From an uncultured Bacteroidota bacterium (GTDB lineage: Bacteria; Bacteroidota; Bacteroidia; Bacteroidales; UBA12481), in the NCBI GenBank assembly GCA_903851365.1, contig CAINOB010000068.1, positions 1-58,762 on the forward strand: 58,762 nt of DNA, written 5' to 3'. The first letter of the stretch is position 1. Every line of letters starts with the position of its first letter. The translations under genes and the position numbers were made by a program. The notes beneath the pieces were generated by a model. It did not search any database. It saw only the letters and a list, made by a program, of their open reading frames with translations, and had not been told where the DNA came from. Positions 24,360-31,599 of the stretch are shown here, piece after piece.

Positions 24360-27300
24360 TTATTCGATCTTAAATTCAATTTCTGACTGATTATTCAGAA
24401 ATTGTAAAAATTCCTTGTTCAGCTCCACACGGAAATTGCGGCTAAACAGATCGATACTGATTTTCTGAACCGAATCATAAACTCTGATCTTTAACATCGT
24501 TTTTCCTTTATTTTTCTGCACCTTTTCAACGATTTCCTGAACCATTTTCTTATTTATTGAATCCAGAGAAATTGTCAGGTTAACCGATTTAATCATTTTC
24601 TCACCTATATCCGACAATAGGTTCATCTCCTTCACCTTAAATTCGAACTCATCATCATTGAAACGATGAGCTTCAATCTTCCCGTTGAGCATAAGGGCAT
24701 AACCGGGTTGCATATAATTTTTGAATGTCAGATAATCGGGTGAGAAAAAGGTAAAAGTGTGGGTGTCGGAAAAATCTTCCATCATCATCCGCCCAAACGG
24801 TTTTCCTGTTTTAGTTATTTTGTGCTCAACGGATGTTACGATACCGGCAACTTTCAGATCTTTCCCTTTCAAAGAGGTTATCTCCTCGAGATCAGCGAAA
24901 TTAGCATTGGTAAAATGATCGATAACCAACCGGTATTCATCTAACGGGTGAGCAGAAAGGTAAATGCCAACGTGTTCCTTCTCCAGGTTGAGCTGCTGAA
25001 GCGTACTCCAAGATTCACAGGGCCTTGGTTCCGGCCGTGAAGGTTTTATTTCGGATATTCCGCCAAACAGACTGATCTGGCTTCCTGCATTTTCATCCTG
25101 CACTTTTAACCCGTACCGAAGCAACTGTTCAATAAAATTCTGACCTTTTTCGTCTTCTGAGAAAAACTGGTAGCGTTGATATTTTGATACGTTATCCAAG
25201 GCACCGCTTACTGCCATCGCTTCCACTACCTTCTTATTCAGGGTCTTCAGGCTTATACGTTCAACCATGTCATAGATGTCAAGGAACGGACCGCGGTTAT
25301 CACGTTCCTCCACAAGGACTTCCACAATTCCGGCTCCAATGCCTTTAACAGCAGCCAGGCCGAATCGGATATTTCCTTGTTTATTGACAGTGAATTTCAG
25401 ATAGCTTTCGTTAACGTCCGGACCCAGAACCTGCATGCCCATTCGCCGGCACTCGTCCATGATAAACGTGATTTTCTTGATGTCATTCAGATTTCGGGTA
25501 AGCACCGCTGCCATATATTCTGCAGGATAATGAGCCTTCAGATAGGCCGTCTGAAAGGCAACAACAGCATAACCGGCAGAGTGTGAACGATTGAATCCAT
25601 AATTCGCAAATTCCATCATGATATCGAAGATCTCTACGGCTTTTGCCTTTCCGATGCTGTTTTTTTCAGCACCTGCTACAAATACCGCCTTTTCCTTCTC
25701 CATCACATCCATCTTTTTCTTACCCATGGCACGCCGCAAGTTGTCAGCCTGAGCAAGAGAGAAGCCTCCGATTTTTTGGGCAGTCTGCATGATCTGTTCC
25801 TGATAAACCATGATACCATAAGTGTCCTTCAGGATCTCTTCAAGCCAGGGATGCGGATATTCAACTACTTCAAGTCCGAACTTGCGTTTGATAAACCCAT
25901 TGATATATTGCATCGGGCCTGGCCGGTACAGCGCGTTCATTGCGATCAGGTCCTCGAGCGCTGTAGGCTTGAGATCCTTAAGGTACGCCCTCATACCCGG
26001 CGATTCAAACTGGAATGTTCCTACAGTTTCACCCTTCTGATATAATTCAAAAGTCTTTGGATCCTCGTAGGAAATCGTATCCATATCCAGATCAATACCC
26101 TTGGAAAGTCTGATATTTTCCAAGGCATCCCGGATAATCGAGAGCGTTTTCAAACCCAGGAAGTCCATCTTCAGCATACCAACCTTTTCGAGGTAATGCC
26201 CATCATACTGGGTGATCATCAGATCGGTTTCCTTTGATATGGCCACCGGAATATGATCGATGAGCGGATCCCTACCGATGATCACCCCGCAGGCGTGTAT
26301 TCCTGTTTGACGGATCGATCCTTCGAGAATCTCTGCCATCTCAAGGGTCTTTCTGATCAATGGATCATTGCTCGTTAGCTCAGCGCGTAATTCAGGAACA
26401 TCGCGATAAGCCGATTTCAGTGATACATCCGGCCCGTCGGGGATGAGTTTCGAAAGCCGGTTGGCTTCAGGTAAAGGCAGGTTGATCACCCTGGCAACAT
26501 CGCGGATAGCCATTTTAGCGCCCATGGATCCAAACGTAATGACTTGTGCCACACGCTCTTTTCCATATTTTTCGAGCACGTATTTCATAACTTCCTCACG
26601 GCCGTCATCATCGAAGTCAATGTCTATATCAGGCATCGATATTCTCTTCGGATTCAGGAACCGCTCAAAGAGAAGCTTGTATTTGATCGGATCAATGTCG
26701 GTAATGCCGGTACAATAGGCTACCGCTGATCCTGCAGCTGATCCACGACCTGGTCCCACCGAGACTTTCCTCTCCCGAGCTGCCCGAATAAAGTCTTGAA
26801 CAATAAGGAAATATCCCGCAAATCCCATTTCAGAGATCACGCATAATTCGAAATTTATCCGATCCTGAATTTCTGGGGTAATATCGGGATAACGCCTCTT
26901 TGCTCCTTCATTGGCAAGATAGCTCAGATACTCATCCTGCGTTTCGAAACCTTCTGGCAGTTTAAATTCAGGTAACAAAACATCCCGGTCAAGATCGTAA
27001 TTCTCAATTTTTTCGGCAACCTTCAGTGTATTCGTTATAGCTTCCGGTGCCTCCATAAAGATCCGGCGCATCTCTTCCTCAGTCTTGAAAAACTCCTGCC
27101 CGATAAATTTCATCCGGCCGGTATCATTAATGTCCTTGCCTGTACTCAGACAAAGAAGTATATCCTGCGCTTCGGCATCCTTCTCATTAAGGTAATGAAC
27201 ATCATTGGTGGCAATAAGGTCGACACCGTGCTTGCGGGCCAGCTTTATCAGGACAGGATTTACCTGCTTTTGCTCCGGATGTCCATGGTCCTGCAGTTCG

Positions 27301-27812
27301 ATATAGAAATCTTCACCAAAAAGACTTTTGTACCGGAGTAATACCTCTTCGGCCGCTGGTTCACTGTTGCGCGCAGCACGAGGAAGTTCTCCGGCTAAGC
27401 AGGAAGAGCAGGCGATAAGATCTTCATGATATAGGTTTAAAAGCTCCCAGTCGATACGCGGTTTGTAGTAATATCCTTCGAGATAGGCTTTGGAAACCAT
27501 CCGGATCAGGTTATGGTACCCGTTGCTGTTTTTTGCCAGCAAAACAAGATGAAACCGATGCCGGTCCTCAATATCGGACTTGTCCCGGCGGCCTTTGGGT
27601 GCAAGATATACTTCACATCCAAGAATTGGCTTGATGTTTTTTGCCCTGGCAGCATCGAAGAAATGTTTGACACCGAACATGTTTCCGTGATCGGTTATCG
27701 CAACAGCCGGCATTCCCAGGGATACGGCACGATCCATCAATCCCTCGATTGGCGTGGCCCCGTCGAGGATCGAATACTGGGTGTGGAGGTGAAGATGTAC
27801 AAAGTCACTCAT
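24360..27812 (-). CDS. dnaE: DNA polymerase III alpha subunit
   Basis: The replicative polymerase catalytic subunit, 1150 residues. The N-terminal PHP domain begins FVHLHLHTQYSILDGA; the polymerase core has the catalytic PDIDIDFDDDGREEVMKYV (about 400) and GPGRGSAAGSAVAYC; helix-hairpin-helix (FGLAAVKGIGAGIVE) and an OB domain (DLKVAGIVTSVEHKITKTGKPFG) follow. Length is normal for DnaE1. I chose the ATG at 27812; the frame continues to a TTG at 27821, but that overlaps a possible promoter box. Confidence 0.97.
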   Translation of the reverse strand: MSDFVHLHLHTQYSILDGATPIEGLMDRAVSLGMPAVAITDHGNMFGVKHFFDAARAKNIKPILGCEVYLAPKGRRDKSDIEDRHRFHLVLLAKNSNGYHNLIRMVSKAYLEGYYYKPRIDWELLNLYHEDLIACSSCLAGELPRAARNSEPAAEEVLLRYKSLFGEDFYIELQDHGHPEQKQVNPVLIKLARKHGVDLIATNDVHYLNEKDAEAQDILLCLSTGKDINDTGRMKFIGQEFFKTEEEMRRIFMEAPEAITNTLKVAEKIENYDLDRDVLLPEFKLPEGFETQDEYLSYLANEGAKRRYPDITPEIQDRINFELCVISEMGFAGYFLIVQDFIRAARERKVSVGPGRGSAAGSAVAYCTGITDIDPIKYKLLFERFLNPKRISMPDIDIDFDDDGREEVMKYVLEKYGKERVAQVITFGSMGAKMAIRDVARVINLPLPEANRLSKLIPDGPDVSLKSAYRDVPELRAELTSNDPLIRKTLEMAEILEGSIRQTGIHACGVIIGRDPLIDHIPVAISKETDLMITQYDGHYLEKVGMLKMDFLGLKTLSIIRDALENIRLSKGIDLDMDTISYEDPKTFELYQKGETVGTFQFESPGMRAYLKDLKPTALEDLIAMNALYRPGPMQYINGFIKRKFGLEVVEYPHPWLEEILKDTYGIMVYQEQIMQTAQKIGGFSLAQADNLRRAMGKKKMDVMEKEKAVFVAGAEKNSIGKAKAVEIFDIMMEFANYGFNRSHSAGYAVVAFQTAYLKAHYPAEYMAAVLTRNLNDIKKITFIMDECRRMGMQVLGPDVNESYLKFTVNKQGNIRFGLAAVKGIGAGIVEVLVEERDNRGPFLDIYDMVERISLKTLNKKVVEAMAVSGALDNVSKYQRYQFFSEDEKGQNFIEQLLRYGLKVQDENAGSQISLFGGISEIKPSRPEPRPCESWSTLQQLNLEKEHVGIYLSAHPLDEYRLVIDHFTNANFADLEEITSLKGKDLKVAGIVTSVEHKITKTGKPFGRMMMEDFSDTHTFTFFSPDYLTFKNYMQPGYALMLNGKIEAHRFNDDEFEFKVKEMNLLSDIGEKMIKSVNLTISLDSINKKMVQEIVEKVQKNKGKTMLKIRVYDSVQKISIDLFSRNFRVELNKEFLQFLNNQSEIEFKIE

Positions 27813-27818
27813 TGGGGT

Positions 27819-27852
27819 CAAAATTAGCCATCATTGTGCCTGTTGATGGCTA
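27819..27852. promoter_or_regulatory. Inverted repeat overlapping a -7 box upstream of dnaE
   Basis: TAGCCATCA (27825-27833) and TGATGGCTA (27844-27852) form a perfect 9-base inverted repeat with a 10-base centre. On the minus strand TAATTTTG (27826-27819) fits the -7 consensus and touches the dyad. It may be a regulator site for dnaE or a hairpin in the dnaE-rpsP divergent region. Confidence 0.45.
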
Positions 27853-27882
27853 TGTTTAAAACTCTTTTAAAAGTTAAATACT

Positions 27883-27913
27883 TTTGGAGAACAGGATATT
27901 AATGGTATCTTTG
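27883..27913 (+). promoter_or_regulatory. Promoter for rpsP
   Basis: TTTG (27883-27886), a 19-base gap, then TATCTTTG (27906-27913), a full match to the Bacteroidota promoter. The rpsP ATG is 35 bases downstream. Confidence 0.8.
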
Positions 27914-27948
27914 CGCCACAAAATTTTAAAGATTAATTATCAGTAAGC

Positions 27949-28641
27949 ATGCCAGCAAAAATTAGATTAGCCAGACACGGGAAAAAATCCCGTCCGTTCT
28001 ACTTCATCGTAGTAGCGGATAGCAGGGCACCACGGGATGGTAAATTCATCGAAAGGATTGGTTCATACAATCCTGTCACGAATCCTGCTACCATAGAAAT
28101 AGACTTTGATAAGGCATTGACATGGTTGCAAAAGGGTGCGCTGCCGACTGATACCGTACGTTCGTTATTACTTCAGCGTGGTGTTCTGTATAAGAATCAT
28201 CTGCTGAAAGGTGTCAGAAAAGGAGCCCTCACGGAAGAACAAGTTGAACAGAAATTCCAGGAATGGACCGCACTGAACGAACAAAAGCTGAAAAGCGTTG
28301 CCAGTAAAAAGGACGCAGATAAACGCAGTGATGAGAAATCACGCTTAGCCGCTGAAACGAAGGTTAAAGATGTACGCGCAGCTGCTTTGGCCAAGAAAAA
28401 TGCTAAAGAAGCCGCCGCAGCTCAGGCTGAAGAAGAACCGATTCACGTAACGCTCGCAGCTCCTGTCGCTGTTGCTGCTGCTGTTGAAATGGTTGCTGAA
28501 GCCCCTGTAGTTGAAGAGGTTGCCGTGGTTGAAGAAGCTCCGGTTGTTGAGGAAGCTCCCGTTGTTGAAGATGCACCGGTTGTTGAAGAAGCTCCCGCTG
28601 TTGAAGAAGCTGCCGCCGAAGAAACTCCTGTTGCTGAGTAA
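27949..28641 (+). CDS. rpsP: Ribosomal protein S16 with long acidic C-terminal tail
   Basis: A small-subunit ribosomal protein. The first 80 or so residues are the S16 fold ([41 protein letters not shown]). The total is 230 residues against about 80-90 in most bacteria. After a Lys/Ala-rich stretch (about 110-160) the tail is a run of Val-Val-Glu-Glu-Ala-Pro-like hexapeptides, strongly acidic. Bacteroidota S16 proteins commonly have Ala-rich extensions, but this one is at the long end. A clear promoter precedes it and a terminator follows, separating it from rimM. Confidence 0.96.
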   Translation: MPAKIRLARHGKKSRPFYFIVVADSRAPRDGKFIERIGSYNPVTNPATIEIDFDKALTWLQKGALPTDTVRSLLLQRGVLYKNHLLKGVRKGALTEEQVEQKFQEWTALNEQKLKSVASKKDADKRSDEKSRLAAETKVKDVRAAALAKKNAKEAAAAQAEEEPIHVTLAAPVAVAAAVEMVAEAPVVEEVAVVEEAPVVEEAPVVEDAPVVEEAPAVEEAAAEETPVAE

Positions 28642-28670
28642 CGATTTGCTCATACGCGAAACTTATTTGA

Positions 28671-28701
28671 GACTGCCCAGCTAACGGGCAGTCTTTTTTT
28701 T
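28671..28701 (+). terminator. Rho-independent terminator after rpsP
   Basis: A perfect 8-bp stem GACTGCCC / GGGCAGTC, a 7-base loop AGCTAAC and eight T. Confidence 0.9.
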
Positions 28702-28705
28702 AAGC

Positions 28706-28713
28706 TATTTTTG
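28706..28713 (+). promoter_or_regulatory. Candidate -7 box for rimM
   Basis: TATTTTTG lies 22 bases before the rimM GTG, just past the rpsP terminator. No -33 TTTG is seen. Confidence 0.3.
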
Positions 28714-28734
28714 AATAATTATTTTTATAACCGG

Positions 28735-29277
28735 GTGTCCACAATATCTGAACAGATCGAATCGCAAACCTTCGAAGTCGGAAGACTGGTAAAGGTTCAT
28801 GGAGTTAATGGTCGGCTGGTCATCCGGTTGCACAGGCAGGCTGGAGATGTCCTGGATTTTCCCGGTTGGATGTTTATCGGAATCGATGGCGGACTGGTCC
28901 CTTTTAAAGTCACCGAAGAATCAGTTTTTCAAAAAGATGCGAACCACCTGGTAGTGGGTCTCGACCAGATCAGCGGCCCAGAAAAGGCCACTGGTTATGT
29001 AGGACTTAACTGTTATCTCGAAGGCGAATGGTCAGATTGGTTTGAAGCCACAATTGATGCTGTTGATTCACTCACCGGTTTCGAAGTGGTTGATGAAATC
29101 TCTGGGAAAAAAGGCAGTGTTACGGGATTTGAAAATATACCGGGAAACCCGCTTCTAAAAATTGAAATTGAAGGGAAAACGGCTCTTCTGCCATTACATA
29201 CTGAATTCGTAATCTTAAATGATCCGAAAAAGCGTCAGCTCATTCTCCACATCCCCGACGGTCTCCTCGATCTTTAA
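28735..29277 (+). CDS. rimM: Ribosome maturation factor RimM
   Basis: A 16S rRNA processing factor that binds S19 and helps 30S maturation, 180 residues. The RimM N-domain starts FEVGRLVKVHGVNGRLVIRL, and the PRC barrel (YLEGEWSDW to LLPLHTEFVILND) follows. I chose the GTG at 28735, giving MSTISEQIESQTFEVG. A TTG 24 bases upstream is in frame but falls in the -7 box. rpsP-rimM adjacency is usual across bacteria. Confidence 0.94.
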   Translation: MSTISEQIESQTFEVGRLVKVHGVNGRLVIRLHRQAGDVLDFPGWMFIGIDGGLVPFKVTEESVFQKDANHLVVGLDQISGPEKATGYVGLNCYLEGEWSDWFEATIDAVDSLTGFEVVDEISGKKGSVTGFENIPGNPLLKIEIEGKTALLPLHTEFVILNDPKKRQLILHIPDGLLDL

Positions 29278-29286
29278 TTGCTCCCC

Positions 29287-29343
29287 GTCTCATGTCTCGT
29301 GTCTCGTGTCTCGTGTCTCGCGTCTCGCGTTTCGCGTTTCGAT
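29287..29343. repeat. Period-7 array, unit GTCTCGY
   Basis: GTCTC starts at 29287, 29294, 29301, 29308, 29315 and 29322, and GTTTC at 29329 and 29336: eight units exactly seven bases apart. It fills the convergent gap between rimM and sua5, and resembles the array inside the E2 gene. Confidence 0.92.
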
Positions 29344-29363
29344 CTTCTTCTTCGTCCCCCGTT

Positions 29364-29954
29364 TTACGGTCTGATCATCTCCATTTCCCCATTGGATCCT
29401 AACTTGACAACAGTCGATGGTATTCCGGGTTGGAGATCGTTCTGACGCCACTGGACGACATAATCCACCACTTCAATTAATTCTCTGGTAATATCCATAT
29501 AGACCTGAGGCGGTGCCTGACTGCTCGCATTAGCTGAAGATGACACAATTGGCTTGCCAAATTGCTGAATAAGTTCAAGGCAGAAATTATCTTTCGGTAA
29601 CCTGATACCGATAGACCCATCCGGTGCAGGCAGGTTCTCAGCCAGGCTTCGTGCATGAGGAAAAATCAGTGTCAGCGGGTCGAGGGCTTCCTCCATAATG
29701 GTCCAGATGAGATCCGGTGTATCCTGAGTATATGCTTCAGCCATTTTAATATCAGAGACCAGAACCAACATGCTCTTGCCCGATGGTCTTTCCTTGATGC
29801 GGTACACTTTTTCTACAGCCTCCGGGTTGGTAGCGTCGCACCCTAATCCCCAGATCGTATCCGTTGGATATAATATGACGCCGCCTTGCCTCAATACTTC
29901 AACAGCATTGAGCAAATCATCAGCAATCCAGAGGTTATTACCTTCATTCTTCAT
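29364..29954 (-). CDS. tsaC: Threonylcarbamoyl-AMP synthase (Sua5/TsaC family)
   Basis: A 196-residue YrdC-fold enzyme making the threonylcarbamoyl-adenylate used for t6A modification of tRNA position 37. YPTDTIWGLGCDATNPEAVEKVYRIKERP is the signature, and SIGIRLPKDNF and PIVSSSANASSQAPP follow. The C-terminal Sua5 domain is absent, so this is the short TsaC-like form. The ATG at 29954 overlaps the glycosyltransferase stop by 11 bases. An upstream in-frame start at 30035 would add 27 residues inside the previous gene and is less likely. Confidence 0.92.
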   Translation of the reverse strand: MKNEGNNLWIADDLLNAVEVLRQGGVILYPTDTIWGLGCDATNPEAVEKVYRIKERPSGKSMLVLVSDIKMAEAYTQDTPDLIWTIMEEALDPLTLIFPHARSLAENLPAPDGSIGIRLPKDNFCLELIQQFGKPIVSSSANASSQAPPQVYMDITRELIEVVDYVVQWRQNDLQPGIPSTVVKLGSNGEMEMIRP

Positions 29955-30696
29955 ACAATTGACGAAGATAATAATATTTTTTCCAAACGTAAAGTGCTGA
30001 AAATCTTGATACTTGCCATCCTGCTTTCCCATCAAGAAAGCCTAGATTTATGCAATACTCTCTTAACCAGCGCCATACGCAGTGAAAGGCAGCAGAACCG
30101 AGTCCTGAGCGGATGCCCCTTTCAAAATAATATTTTGCTGAAATTCGTGCAAATTGCTCAGTTTTAGCCTCCTGTTCTTCTTTAGTTCTCACAGTCCAGT
30201 GTAACAAATCGCCTTTTAACTGCCTGATTGTCCCACCGGAGTCCATCTGTATATATTCATGAAGGTCTAAAAGGGTGCATGCAGCTTTCTTCCTGTCGAA
30301 CAAACGCAGCTTTCGGTCGGGATACCAGGTGGTGTGCTTCATCCAACGGCCGCAATAGTTGTTCCTGCGGTTAAAGATGTATCCGTCATGGCTCCAGTTT
30401 TCCTTGATTTGACGGATCTCCTCAATGGCCTCTTCTGACAGCGCTTCATCCGCATCCAGCGAAAGGATGTAATCATGACTGGCCATCTGAATGGCCCGAT
30501 TCTTTTGAGGACCGTAACTGTCAAATACATGCTGCTCAAAGCGTGCACTGAATCTTTTGCAGATAGCCTCAGTGTTATCAGTGCTGAATGAATCCAGAAT
30601 AAGGATCTCATCGGCTAAACCGGCGACGGATTGAAGACATTTTTCAATATCCCGCTCCTCATTGAAAGAAATGATTACTGCCGAAATCTTTATCAT
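29944..30696 (-). CDS. Family 2 glycosyltransferase (KdtX/WaaE-like)
   Basis: A 250-residue cytoplasmic GT-A glycosyltransferase. ISAVIISFNEERDIEKCLQSV opens the nucleotide-sugar fold, LDSFSTDNTEAIC follows, and SLDADEALSEE carries the DxD-type metal site. The C-terminal layout (Trp-rich, WYPDRKLRLFDR, DLHEYIQ) is that of lipopolysaccharide-core glycosyltransferases of the WaaE/KdtX group, so a role in surface glycan assembly is likely. The start overlaps dapD by four bases (ATGA). Confidence 0.88.
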   Translation of the reverse strand: MIKISAVIISFNEERDIEKCLQSVAGLADEILILDSFSTDNTEAICKRFSARFEQHVFDSYGPQKNRAIQMASHDYILSLDADEALSEEAIEEIRQIKENWSHDGYIFNRRNNYCGRWMKHTTWYPDRKLRLFDRKKAACTLLDLHEYIQMDSGGTIRQLKGDLLHWTVRTKEEQEAKTEQFARISAKYYFERGIRSGLGSAAFHCVWRWLREYCINLGFLDGKAGWQVSRFSALYVWKKYYYLRQLYEE

Positions 30697-31508
30697 GAGA
30701 TGTTATATTCTCTCAAAGCTTCATTGAGCGCAGTCTTAAGATCGGTCGATGCCTTGCGCTGACCAATGATCAGGGCACAGGGCACCTGGTATTCGCCAGA
30801 TGGAAATTTCTTTGGATAAGTACCGGGGATCACAACAGACCTCGGAGGAACATAACCGCGGTATTCCACGACTTCCAAACCCGAAACATCCAATATCTTC
30901 GTAGAACCTGTGATCACCGTGTTAGCGCCCAGTACTGCTTCACGTCCGATTTTTGCTCCTTCGACGATGATGCATCTTGATCCGATAAACGCATGATCTT
31001 CAATGATTACCGGGGCAGCCTGAACTGGTTCCAGTACCCCGCCAATGCCAACGCCCCCGCTAAGATGAACACTCTTGCCGATTTGTGCGCATGATCCTAC
31101 CGTTGCCCAGGTGTCAACCATGGTTCCTTCATCAACATAGGCTCCAATATTCACATACGATGGCATCATGATGACTCCGGGTGCCAGGTATGCTCCATAT
31201 CGTGCCACCGCCTGGGGAACGACCCTCACTCCCTGCGAGGCATAATCATGCTTTAAAGGAATTTTGTCGTGAAATTCCAATGGCCCGGCCTCCATGGTTT
31301 CCATTTTACGAATAGGAAAGTAAAGAATGACGGCTTTCTTCACCCACTCATTAACCACCCATTCATCTCCAACCGGTTCGGCAACTCTCAATTTACCCTT
31401 ATCAAGATCTTCAACCACCTTTTCAATGGCCTCGCGGTAAACCGGCAGACTCAGAAGTGTACGATCTTCCCAGACCTGTTGTATAAGTGTTTTTATCGAT
31501 TCCATCAT
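30693..31508 (-). CDS. dapD: Tetrahydrodipicolinate N-succinyltransferase
   Basis: A 271-residue left-handed beta-helix acyltransferase of the lysine/diaminopimelate pathway, using succinyl-CoA. Hexapeptide repeats fill about 100-230 (VNIGAYVDEGTMVDTWATVGSCAQIG, HAFIGSRCIIVEGAKIGREAVLGANTVI). The C-terminal ALIIGQR-KASTDLKTALN is typical. Two in-tandem ATGs (31508 and 31505) are possible starts. It heads the dapD-glycosyltransferase-tsaC operon. Confidence 0.95.
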   Translation of the reverse strand: MMESIKTLIQQVWEDRTLLSLPVYREAIEKVVEDLDKGKLRVAEPVGDEWVVNEWVKKAVILYFPIRKMETMEAGPLEFHDKIPLKHDYASQGVRVVPQAVARYGAYLAPGVIMMPSYVNIGAYVDEGTMVDTWATVGSCAQIGKSVHLSGGVGIGGVLEPVQAAPVIIEDHAFIGSRCIIVEGAKIGREAVLGANTVITGSTKILDVSGLEVVEYRGYVPPRSVVIPGTYPKKFPSGEYQVPCALIIGQRKASTDLKTALNEALREYNIS

Positions 31509-31524
31509 TAGTTTCTTTGGGGTT

Positions 31525-31532
31525 CAAAGATA
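31525..31532 (-). promoter_or_regulatory. Candidate -7 box for dapD
   Basis: TATCTTTG on the minus strand, 17 bases before the ATG. A proper TTTG is not found 19-21 bases upstream. Confidence 0.4.
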
Positions 31533-31599
31533 GCTGAATACGATTGTTTTTAATAATTTGCAGAACTTACCCTGATTAACCGATAAAACCTCTGCCAAA

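Noticed and set aside
27822-27948. tRNA or small RNA gene in the dnaE-rpsP gap
   Set aside because: No cloverleaf or T-loop sequence was found; the gap is explained by promoters and an inverted repeat.
28345-28653. Asn/Ser/Phe-rich minus-strand frame of 102 codons
   Set aside because: It is the complement of the Val-Glu-Glu-Ala-Pro tail of rpsP. The low-complexity composition explains why it stays open.
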